The notes beneath the pieces were generated by a model. The model saw nothing but the letters and a program-made list of their open reading frames with translations, was not told where the DNA came from and ran no database searches. A program made the translations under genes and the position numbers. From positions 1 to 39,006 of the forward strand of contig CAJNDL010000020.1 in assembly GCA_905221505.1 (NCBI GenBank): a stretch of 39,006 nucleotides of DNA, read 5' to 3'. The DNA is from a bacterium. GTDB lineage: Bacteria; Bacillota; Bacilli; Lactobacillales; Streptococcaceae. This document shows, piece by piece, positions 26,862-33,640 of this stretch (position 1 is the stretch's first letter; the number at the start of each line of letters is the position of its first letter).

Positions 26862-27056
26862 CCTATAAATATTAACGTGGGATAAAAACGTCCCCAGACT
26901 TACCAGTTCTCCCTTATTTAAAAGAACTGGAGTAAAAATATCCACTGGACTGCCTGCGTTTCTAATTTCTAGCGCAGGGCTAAACACGTCCACAGGACGT
27001 TCCCACTCTTCCAATTTCTAGGAGTTGGGGTGATACAGTCTCCCAGACTGTATCAC
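26862..27056 (-). repeat. Tandem array of ~50-nt hairpin units (3' UTR)
   Basis: The 304-base gap between the DUF1292 gene and folC is filled with four related units on the minus strand whose GTC cores start at 27048, 26998, 26950 and 26899 (spacing 50, 48, 51). Each has a small stem GTCC-n-GGAC, then GTNTTTA, then a larger stem. The larger stems differ in sequence but still pair: CCTGCG/CGCAGG, CCAGTTCT/AGAACTGG, CCCACTC/GAG(T)TGGG; units 1 and 2 share a loop TAGAAATTRGAA. Unit 1 begins with a 12-bp perfect palindrome overlapping the DUF1292 stop. The last unit is degenerate. Confidence 0.7.
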
Positions 27057-27358
27057 TCCTCCATAAAGCTGTTGAAGACTTCTTCAATCATGTTCCATTC
27101 GTCTTCTGAGTCTTCTGGAATTGGTTGCAATTCGCCTTCTGTTCCATCCTCGTTTTCGATGAATGAGTAAGCTTGGATTTCAACTTGTCCGTCTTCGTCT
27201 TCTTCTGCGTTAACTGGTACTAGGAGAACATAGTTTTTACCAAATTCTTCTTTTCCATCAATCGTCAAAAGGATTTCAAACAAGGTTTCGTTCCCTTGCT
27301 CATCTACTAGTGTAATTAATTCACGTTCTTCGTGGTCGTGGTTATGATCGTGTGACAT
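27053..27358 (-). CDS. DUF1292 family protein (YrzB-like)
   Basis: A 101-residue acidic protein of the DUF1292 family with a histidine-rich start [20 protein letters not shown]. Function unknown. It is conserved in the order ireB-ruvX-DUF1292 (yrzL-yrrK-yrzB in Bacillus). The ATG follows AAAGGAG by six bases and lies 15 bases after ruvX. Its stop codon is inside a 12-bp palindrome that opens the hairpin array. Confidence 0.9.
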   Translation of the reverse strand: MSHDHNHDHEERELITLVDEQGNETLFEILLTIDGKEEFGKNYVLLVPVNAEEDEDGQVEIQAYSFIENEDGTEGELQPIPEDSEDEWNMIEEVFNSFMEE

Positions 27359-27373
27359 AGCCTCTCCTTTATA

Positions 27374-27793
27374 TTAAAATTTTCTATCTAAATAATTTTG
27401 TAAAATCAGCTGAGCTGCTAACTTATCAATGACTTTCTTGCGCTTATTGCGACTGATATCTGCTTGTTCAATCAACATGCGTTCAGCGGCAACTGTTGTC
27501 AAGCGTTCATCTTGATAGTCTACTGGTAAACCTAAAAGCTCTTCTAGCTTTGCTCCGTATGCTTGACTAGCTTCTACGCGCGGTCCGCTTGTATTGTTCA
27601 TGTTTTTAGGTAAGCCCACTACAAATCGTTCCACATTGTAAGCATCAACCAACTCCTTAACGCGGTCAAAACCAAATTGGCCTTGTTCCTCATTGATTTG
27701 GATGATTTCAAGCCCTTGAGCTGTAAAACCGAGCGGGTCGCTGATGGCCACCCCTACCGTTTTTGAACCGACGTCCAATCCCATAATTCTCAT
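27374..27793 (-). CDS. ruvX: Putative pre-16S rRNA nuclease / RuvX (YqgF)
   Basis: YqgF/RuvX, 139 residues, an RNase H-like fold. Acidic residues in [17 protein letters not shown] and in YQDERLTTV match catalytic positions of the family. It has been called a Holliday junction resolvase and, in E. coli, acts in 16S rRNA 5' end processing. It lies three bases after ireB; AAGGAG sits within the end of ireB, somewhat far from the chosen ATG, so starting at the second Met of MRIMG cannot be excluded. Confidence 0.93.
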   Translation of the reverse strand: MRIMGLDVGSKTVGVAISDPLGFTAQGLEIIQINEEQGQFGFDRVKELVDAYNVERFVVGLPKNMNNTSGPRVEASQAYGAKLEELLGLPVDYQDERLTTVAAERMLIEQADISRNKRKKVIDKLAAQLILQNYLDRKF

Positions 27794-27796
27794 AGG

Positions 27797-28063
27797 TTAT
27801 AGATCGACTCCTTGTCCTTTAAGGTAGTAGCGAACCAATTCCTCAACGATTTCATCACGCTCATACTTACGGATTTGATTTCGTGCATTATTATAACGAG
27901 GAACGTAGGCAGGGTCTCCACTCAATACGTAACCTACGATTTGGTTAATTGGGTTGTAGCCCTTATCGTTCAACGAAGCATAGACATCAGTCAAAGTTTC
28001 GCTAATTTCTTTTTTATTGGAATCGTCCAATTTAAAACGTACTGTTTCTTCAGTAAATCCCAT
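27797..28063 (-). CDS. ireB: IreB family regulatory phosphoprotein
   Basis: An 88-residue UPF0297 protein starting [19 protein letters not shown]. In Enterococcus IreB is a substrate of the PASTA kinase IreK and restrains cephalosporin resistance; the streptococcal counterpart would be a target of StkP. The conserved N-terminal threonines are present. It leads a three-gene operon with ruvX and DUF1292 under its own promoter. Confidence 0.93.
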
Positions 28064-28093
28064 TCTAACACCCTCTTTCTTTAGAATAGTACC

Positions 28094-28122
28094 ATTATAG
28101 CATAATTCCTTACCTTCTACAA
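28094..28122 (-). promoter_or_regulatory. ireB operon promoter
   Basis: TTGTAG (28122-28117), 17 bases, TATAAT (28099-28094) preceded by TGC, on the minus strand, about 30 bases before ireB. Confidence 0.8.
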
Positions 28123-28149
28123 TTCAGGCAGTCTATTTATTTGGATTTT

Positions 28150-28719
28150 CTATTGTTCTGTCGCACCATTTGCCAATCTGTCTGAAATATATTTGCTTGG
28201 TTCATTCTTCAAGAGATTTTCTAAACCAATGTTCTTCAAATATTCTAACTGAGAAGCCTTCTTGACATCCAAAACTTGAAAATCAAAACTAGTCGTTGTT
28301 TGAAGTTCGGTTGCACTCAATAGTGTAGTTTCAAGCTTAAATCCTGCTAATTTACGAGCTTCTATGATGGCCTCATCCTTCTCCTCTGCCTCGAGAAGAG
28401 CTTTTTGAGTTTCTTCCACACCATGTTGGTCAATATAGGTCTTCAACTCATCTGAGACTGGACGCTTTTGTTGAATGGTTAGGTTCAAAAAAGTCTTGTC
28501 TTTATAAGTAATGGTTTGGGTTTGCTGGCTGCCATCATCTGACTTGGGCAAGACCAAAGTCTTGGTGACAACTGTATTCTTCTCAGCATTTTCAATAACT
28601 GGCAATGCCGACTGAAGCGTATCCTTTTCTGTTTTTGTAGCTGGTCCAGCTTCTTTTTTCTGTCCACAACCAACCAGGACAAAAAGGAAAGCTAGACTAA
28701 CAAGAACTATTTTTTTCAT
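28150..28719 (-). CDS. YehR-like lipoprotein (DUF1307)
   Basis: A 189-residue lipoprotein. The signal peptide ends in LVGC with Cys18 as the lipidation site. The mature part (TQTITYKDKTFLNLTIQQK and a long acidic helix around residues 100-125) resembles YehR/DUF1307 lipoproteins of unknown function. The ribosome-binding site is a purine-rich AAAGAAAG. Upstream it abuts box C of a BOX element, which may supply its promoter. Confidence 0.85.
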   Translation of the reverse strand: MKKIVLVSLAFLFVLVGCGQKKEAGPATKTEKDTLQSALPVIENAEKNTVVTKTLVLPKSDDGSQQTQTITYKDKTFLNLTIQQKRPVSDELKTYIDQHGVEETQKALLEAEEKDEAIIEARKLAGFKLETTLLSATELQTTTSFDFQVLDVKKASQLEYLKNIGLENLLKNEPSKYISDRLANGATEQ

Positions 28720-28742
28720 TTCTTTCTTCTTTCTTTTTGAAA

Positions 28743-28771
28743 TTAATACTCAATGAAAGTCAAAGAGCAAA
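28743..28771 (-). promoter_or_regulatory. Possible promoter within box C
   Basis: TTTGCT (28771-28766), 17 bases, TATTAA (28748-28743) on the minus strand, at the inner edge of the BOX element and about 25 bases before the lipoprotein ATG. Both hexamers are imperfect. Confidence 0.4.
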
Positions 28772-28941
28772 CTAGGAAACTAGCCGCAGGCTGCTCAAAG
28801 CACAGCTTTGAGGTTGCAGATAAAACTGACGAAGTCAGCTCAAAACACTGTTTTGAGGTTGTGGATAGAACTGACGAAGTCAGTAACCATACATACGGCA
28901 AGGCGACGTTGACACGGTTTGAAGAGATTTTTGAAGAGTAT
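28748..28941 (-). repeat. BOX element (A-B-B-C)
   Basis: A pneumococcal-type BOX repeat. Box A (about 28890-28941) contains TACGGCAAGGCGACGTTGAC, nearly the well-known BOX-PCR primer core, and ends with AAGAGTAT. Two box B copies follow (ACTGACGAAGTCAG at 28828-28841 region and again near 28870-28883, each with a CAAAACACTGTTTTG-type hairpin), then box C with CTAGTTTGCTC. The order A to C runs on the minus strand. An open frame of 66 codons across it on the plus strand is a repeat artefact. Confidence 0.92.
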
Positions 28942-28950
28942 AAAATAGAA

Positions 28951-28977
28951 TAAGACTGGGAATTGCTCCCAGCCTTG
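28951..28977 (-). terminator. Terminator of the spx gene
   Basis: GGCTGGGA/TCCCAGTC arms with a GCAAT-type loop (plus 28954-28975), followed by TTATTCTATTTT on the minus strand, a few bases after the spx stop. Confidence 0.75.
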
Positions 28978-28981
28978 ATGT

Positions 28982-29380
28982 TTATAGAGCTGCACGCAAA
29001 CGTGCTTCTGCATTTTCTACATTACGGACAGAGCGTGGTAGGAAGGCACGAATATCGTCTTCCTTGTAGCCAACTTGCAGGCGTTTTTCATCCACAAGGA
29101 TTGGGCTCTTTAAAATTCTCGGTGTTTCCATAATCAGATTGAGGACTTCATTGACGCTCAAATCTTCAATATCCACTCCAAGGGCTTTGGCATAGCGATT
29201 TTTAGACGAAACAATGCTGGCTATTCCGTTATCTGTTTTGGTTAGAATATCCAGTAATTCTTCTCTCGTAATTCCTTCTTTACCAAGGTTTTGTTCTTTA
29301 TAACTTAACTGGTGGGCATTGAGCCAGGTTTTTGCTTTTTTACAGCTAGTACAACTTGAGACTGTATAAATTTTAATCAT
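28982..29380 (-). CDS. spxA: Spx/ArsC-family transcriptional regulator
   Basis: An Spx protein, 132 residues, with the redox CXXC switch Cys10-Cys13 (SSCTSCKKAK). Spx proteins bind the C-terminal domain of RNA polymerase alpha and redirect transcription under thiol and envelope stress; streptococci have two, and from context this is probably the one called SpxA2. It is a single gene with an extended -10 promoter (TGGTATAAT, minus, 29434-29426) and a terminator next to the BOX element. Confidence 0.92.
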   Translation of the reverse strand: MIKIYTVSSCTSCKKAKTWLNAHQLSYKEQNLGKEGITREELLDILTKTDNGIASIVSSKNRYAKALGVDIEDLSVNEVLNLIMETPRILKSPILVDEKRLQVGYKEDDIRAFLPRSVRNVENAEARLRAAL

Positions 29381-29425
29381 GTACCTACCCCTTTCGCTAC
29401 ATGTTACTATCAGTTTAGTCTATTA

Positions 29426-29434
29426 TACCATAAA
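29426..29434 (-). promoter_or_regulatory. spx promoter, extended -10
   Basis: TGG precedes TATAAT on the minus strand, about 45 bases before the spx start. No good -35 is seen at the usual spacing. Confidence 0.6.
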
Positions 29435-29515
29435 AAACATCCGACTTGCGACCTATTTTTAAATTTTTTTGACTTTTTTCGTCATTTTCGTACTTTTTCC
29501 TTGACAAAATGAAAT

Positions 29516-32176
29516 TTACAGCCATTCTTTATATTTCCTGATATAGATTTTTTTCACAATTGTCACGCTAATCATATACAAAATAATGATGAAAAGTAAA
29601 AAGATGAAATAAATCGGTTTTAAAGGAGTTAAATGGAGAAGGCTAGCTAGTGGACTGTAGGGAAGAAAGGTCACAAATGCTGCAGCCAATAAGGTTGTCA
29701 CAAGGACTAGCCAAGCTGGACGACTTTGTAAAAAGGGAATTTTAGCTGAACGCAGCATATGGATAACCATAGTCTGAGACCACATGGACTCGATAAACCA
29801 GCCTGTCTGGAACAAGACAATAAAGCCTACGGCCGACTCTGCTCCATGGACATAGGCTTGACCTGTCGTCATGGGTACAATGATAAAATAAAGTAAAATA
29901 AAGGTCAAAATATCAAAGGCAGAAGAGATAGGCCCCATCCAAACCATGAAACGTGTGATAGACTTGGCTTCCCAGGTATGCGGATTTCTCAAAAAATCTT
30001 TGTCCACCTTGTCAAAAGGCAAGGCAATACAAGATAAATCATAGACTAGATTTAGGATAATCAAATGGACTGGTGCCATTGGTAAAAAGGGTAAAAAGAT
30101 TCCAGAGACCAATAGGGATAAGATATTTCCAAAATTAGAACTGACCGTCATCTTGATATATTTGGTCATATTGGCATAGACCTTACGGCCTTCGACAAGA
30201 CCTTTTTCAAGCACCATGAGATCCTTATCAAGTAGGATAACATCAGCTGTTTCTTTAGCAATATCTACTGCTGTATCAACAGAAATCCCCACATCTGCTA
30301 CTTTCATAGAAGGGGCATCATTGATTCCATCTCCCATATAGCCGACAGCATGACCATTAGCCTTAAATTGCAAAATAATCCGTGCTTTTTGGTCAGGAGA
30401 AAGTTTGGCAAAGACAGTTACCTCCTCTACAGCTTGGGCCAATTCTTGATCACTCATCTGATCAATTTCAGACCCCAACAGCATCTGATTGATATCCAAA
30501 CCAACCTTTTCACAGACTGCTTGGGTAACTTTTTCGTTGTCTCCCGTCAAAATCTTTGTTTGAACCCCATGTTCTAACAGAGCCTTAATTGCTGGTGCTG
30601 CAGATGGTTTTGGAGGATCTAGAAAGGCTAAATAACCAGTTAGAATCATATCCCCTTCATCATCAACTGTATAGGCATGACCTTCCCTCAAACCTGACTT
30701 ATAGGCCACTCCCAAGACACGCAAACCTTGTTGATTGAGTTGTCGGACTTCCGCTAAAATTTCTTCTCTAATAGCATCTGTCAAGGGAGTAATCACTCCA
30801 TGGTATTCTGCATGACTGGAAATCGTCAACATTTCCTCTAGGGCACCCTTGGTTACCAAACTAACAACTTCGTGTTCATCCTTAACGATAACACTCATCC
30901 GTCTACGTTCAAAATCAAAGGGCAATTCATCTATTTTTTGAAAGGTTTGAGACAGATTTTGCAAGAGGGCGTGTTCTTTTGCTTCCTTTTCAGTCCGTTT
31001 GATGATGGCTCTGTCCATCAAATTTTTCAAGCCCGTTTGAAAATAAGAATTGAGATAGGCACGTCTCAAGACGGTCAAATCCAATCGTCCGTGGATGTCC
31101 AAGGGATATTCTAGAACGATTTCGTCTTGGGTTAGAGTTCCTGTCTTATCTGTACACAAGATATCAATCGCCCCTAAGTCCTGTATGGCATTGAGTTTCT
31201 TGATAACCACTTTTTCCTTGGCCATGATAATGGAGCCTTTTGCTAGACTGGCCGTGATGATCATAGGAAGCATCTCAGGTGTCAATCCAACACCAACACT
31301 CAAGGCAAATACGCCAGCTTCCAGCCAGTCGCCATCTGTTAAACCATTGGACAAGAAAACGATGGGCACCATGACCAACATCAAACGGATCAAGAGCCAA
31401 GAGATACTATTCATCTCTCGTTCAAACGAAGTAGGCTCGTCATAGGTGTTCAGAGTCTGCTCAATAGCCCCCATCATGGTATCATCACCAACCGCCAAAA
31501 CCACAGCCTTGGCACTACCAGACAAGACATTGGTTCCCATAAAAGCCAAGGATTCGGCTTCGAGAAGACTATCAGATTGTTGAACTGTTGCCTTGATCAA
31601 GGCCAATTTTTCAACAGAATCACTTTCGCCTGTCAAGCCAGACTGTTGTACAAAGAAATCGCGCGACTCAAATAAAAGAAGATCTGCTGGAATCATGTCC
31701 CCAGCGCTTAATTTAACCACATCACCTACTACCAAATCATCGATAGGTACTTCTTGAATTTCTCCTTGACGAATGACAGTCGCTGTGTTGACAATCATTT
31801 TTGAAAGATTGGTGGCTGCCTTATCACTACGGAGTTCTTGGACAAATCGAATGCCACCAGAAATGAGGACTAGAACAACGATGATAATGGAAGTCGTCGG
31901 ATCTTCTTGCCCTGGTTTTGCCAACCAGACATTGGTCACCAAGGAAATCACGGCGATGACCAGCAAGATGATTGTAAAAGGATTGATAATCGATTCGTAA
32001 ATCTTTTTGAGGATACTGTCTTCTTGACCTTTGGTAATGGTGTTTTCGCCATAGAGGTTACGATTTTGTTCGACCTGTTCCTCTGTCAAACCGTTTAAAC
32101 TGGTATGATAAAAAGTTAGACTCTCGTCTAAAGGGACTTGAATAGCTGTTGCTAATCTTTCTTTTGTAGTTTTCAT
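29516..32176 (-). CDS. mgtA: Mg2+-importing P-type ATPase (MgtA)
   Basis: An 886-residue P3B-type ATPase. Visible: TGES at 182-185, the membrane GLTPEMLP at 297-304, phosphorylation site Asp343 in DKTGTLT, LTGDN in the nucleotide-binding domain and GDGINDAP before the last membrane segments. This group imports Mg2+. The substrate call is strengthened by an M-box riboswitch upstream. GGAG lies six to seven bases before the ATG at 32176. The gene is preceded by a short leader ORF and a hairpin next to the ribosome-binding site. It is followed by spx with no clear terminator. Confidence 0.95.
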   Translation of the reverse strand: MKTTKERLATAIQVPLDESLTFYHTSLNGLTEEQVEQNRNLYGENTITKGQEDSILKKIYESIINPFTIILLVIAVISLVTNVWLAKPGQEDPTTSIIIVVLVLISGGIRFVQELRSDKAATNLSKMIVNTATVIRQGEIQEVPIDDLVVGDVVKLSAGDMIPADLLLFESRDFFVQQSGLTGESDSVEKLALIKATVQQSDSLLEAESLAFMGTNVLSGSAKAVVLAVGDDTMMGAIEQTLNTYDEPTSFEREMNSISWLLIRLMLVMVPIVFLSNGLTDGDWLEAGVFALSVGVGLTPEMLPMIITASLAKGSIIMAKEKVVIKKLNAIQDLGAIDILCTDKTGTLTQDEIVLEYPLDIHGRLDLTVLRRAYLNSYFQTGLKNLMDRAIIKRTEKEAKEHALLQNLSQTFQKIDELPFDFERRRMSVIVKDEHEVVSLVTKGALEEMLTISSHAEYHGVITPLTDAIREEILAEVRQLNQQGLRVLGVAYKSGLREGHAYTVDDEGDMILTGYLAFLDPPKPSAAPAIKALLEHGVQTKILTGDNEKVTQAVCEKVGLDINQMLLGSEIDQMSDQELAQAVEEVTVFAKLSPDQKARIILQFKANGHAVGYMGDGINDAPSMKVADVGISVDTAVDIAKETADVILLDKDLMVLEKGLVEGRKVYANMTKYIKMTVSSNFGNILSLLVSGIFLPFLPMAPVHLIILNLVYDLSCIALPFDKVDKDFLRNPHTWEAKSITRFMVWMGPISSAFDILTFILLYFIIVPMTTGQAYVHGAESAVGFIVLFQTGWFIESMWSQTMVIHMLRSAKIPFLQSRPAWLVLVTTLLAAAFVTFLPYSPLASLLHLTPLKPIYFIFLLFIIILYMISVTIVKKIYIRKYKEWL

Positions 32177-32190
32177 TGGTTTCTCCTATC

Positions 32191-32214
32191 TGTATGAATG
32201 ATGTGTTTCATACA
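32191..32214 (-). promoter_or_regulatory. Hairpin next to the mgtA ribosome-binding site
   Basis: TGTATGAA/TTCATACA arms (8 bp, 8-base loop) end three bases before the mgtA Shine-Dalgarno on the minus strand. An alternative pairing, CCAATC (32221-32226) with GATTGG (32258-32263), spans the leader ORF stop codon. Ribosome position on the leader could decide between folds. Confidence 0.45.
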
Positions 32215-32229
32215 CAGAGACCAATCACT

Positions 32230-32301
32230 TTATAAGGGCAGAACGACACAAATCAGCGATTGGCTGTGTATGTGCGGTTCCGGATGATCGTCAATTTGCA
32301 T
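32230..32301 (-). CDS. Putative Mg2+-responsive leader peptide (23 aa)
   Basis: A 23-codon ORF between the M-box terminator and mgtA. AAAGGAG lies seven bases before its ATG, a strong site. The peptide begins MQIDDHPEPHIHSQ and ends CVVLPL, with Asp4, Asp5, Pro7, Glu8 and Pro9 close to the start. In E. coli, early acidic and proline residues in MgtL make ribosomes fall off when Mg2+ is low, raising mgtA expression; this ORF has the same composition and place. It is too short for a domain search and its role is inferred. Confidence 0.6.
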   Translation of the reverse strand: MQIDDHPEPHIHSQSLICVVLPL

Positions 32302-32330
32302 CGTCTGTCTCCTTTCTTTGTTTTAAACAG

Positions 32331-32525
32331 TAGAAAATCCCACCATAAAATGGCAGGATTAAAAAACTAATTATCTGTTTTTCGTTCAAGCTTTAACTCC
32401 ATAGGGCAATGAAATGAGCTTAGTCTTGGCCTTCGCGACCAGAACTGTTGACCAACGAGTAGTGTCTCCACTGCTTTGCGGTAGTCATCCGTATCCCTAT
32501 GGTAGCCTCACCTACCGTTTTCGTT
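32331..32525 (-). promoter_or_regulatory. M-box (ykoK) Mg2+ riboswitch with terminator
   Basis: On the minus strand the leader contains the M-box core GGTAGGTGAGGCTACC (32517-32502), GGTCAACAG (32453-32445) and CCTATGGAGTTAAAGCTT at 32406-32389, in the family order. It ends in a terminator with arms AATCCTGCCAT/ATGGTGGGATT (32360-32350 and 32346-32336) followed by TTTTCT. High Mg2+ should favour termination and low Mg2+ should allow read-through to the leader ORF and mgtA. Confidence 0.9.
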
Positions 32526-32529
32526 TTTC

Positions 32530-32558
32530 AGTATAAACCTTTAAAATTTAAAAGTCAA
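32530..32558 (-). promoter_or_regulatory. mgtA promoter
   Basis: TTGACT (32558-32553), 17 bases, TATACT (32535-32530) on the minus strand, 20 bases after the pepP stop. Transcription would begin near 32523, right at the start of the M-box. Confidence 0.85.
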
Positions 32559-32578
32559 TCATTTGAGTTGTTTGACTC

Positions 32579-33640
32579 TTAAATAACTATCAACTCTTTT
32601 GGAGCTAGGGTCAACAATTCACAACCTGTCTCTGTAATCAGAATATCATCCTCGATACGAACGCCATATTTGCCTTCGATATAGATACCTGGCTCGTCTG
32701 TCAAGGTCATACCTGCCTTAATAGTTTCTGTAGAAGTCTGGCTAAAGTAAGGCTCTTCATGAATATCCAGTCCAATACCGTGGCCAATACCGTGGGTAAA
32801 GTAGTCGCCATAGCCTGCCTCGATGATAATATCACGAGGAATTTTGTCAAAGTCACGGAAACCTAAGCCAGCCTTAGCCTGGTCAATCAAGGCCTGGTTT
32901 GCTTTCAAAACCGTATTGTAAATTTCTGCCTGCTCATCGCTAACATGTCCTAGATAGATAGTCCGTGTCATATCACTGACATAGTGATCATAAAGGCAAC
33001 CGAAGTCCATGGTAATGGTTTCTCCTAGCTCAACTGGTTTGTGCATAGGATGAGCATGAGGTTTGGAAGAGTTGATACCGCTAGCTAGGATAGTGTCAAA
33101 AGACAAGCCAGATGCTCCCAACTCACGCATACGGAAGTCAAGGAAGTTAGCAATCTCAATTTCAGTCTTTCCTGGTTTGATAAAGTCAAGCGCATCGCGG
33201 AAAGCTTGGTCTGAGATAGAACAAGCCTTGCGAATAGCTGCAATCTCCGCTTCATCCTTAATCATACGAAGACCTTCAACAAACTGAGTTTGTGGAAGTA
33301 AGTCAATTCCTTCAAAGGCTGCCTGCATACGGTGATAATAAGAGACAGAAATCTCATCTTCAAAACCGATTCGAGACAAGCCCATATCCTTGACAATGCC
33401 TGCAATGACAGCCAATTCATCACGGTCAGCCACAATCTCAAAACCACTGGTTTCTTGCTTAGCTGCGATGATATAGCGAGAGTCTGTCACCAAGACCTGA
33501 CGGTCACGGCTGATAAAGACTGTTCCGTTCGAACCCCAAAAACCAGTCAAGTAGTAGACGTTTTTAAGGTTGTTGATAATGATGCCATCTAGTTCTTTTT
33601 CTTGCATTTTAGCTAGAAATGCTTGTACACGTTTATTCAT
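32579..33640 (-). CDS. pepP: Xaa-Pro aminopeptidase (M24 family)
   Basis: A 353-residue M24 metallopeptidase that removes the first residue from Xaa-Pro peptides. The N-terminal non-catalytic domain covers about 1-125. Metal-binding residues are seen in [31 protein letters not shown] and [10 protein letters not shown]...GVRIEDD. Its ATG overlaps the uvrA stop by eight bases, so the two genes are coupled. I recall the same uvrA-pepP pair in pneumococci. Confidence 0.94.
   Translation of the reverse strand: MNKRVQAFLAKMQEKELDGIIINNLKNVYYLTGFWGSNGTVFISRDRQVLVTDSRYIIAAKQETSGFEIVADRDELAVIAGIVKDMGLSRIGFEDEISVSYYHRMQAAFEGIDLLPQTQFVEGLRMIKDEAEIAAIRKACSISDQAFRDALDFIKPGKTEIEIANFLDFRMRELGASGLSFDTILASGINSSKPHAHPMHKPVELGETITMDFGCLYDHYVSDMTRTIYLGHVSDEQAEIYNTVLKANQALIDQAKAGLGFRDFDKIPRDIIIEAGYGDYFTHGIGHGIGLDIHEEPYFSQTSTETIKAGMTLTDEPGIYIEGKYGVRIEDDILITETGCELLTLAPKELIVI

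Noticed and set aside
28753..28953. 66-residue plus-strand ORF
   Set aside because: It is an open frame across the BOX element, with repeated peptide segments from the two box B copies.
32372..32525. yybP-ykoY Mn2+ riboswitch upstream of mgtA
   Set aside because: The conserved words are those of the M-box (GGTAGGTGAGGCT and GGTCAACAG), and the typical yybP-ykoY core is absent.
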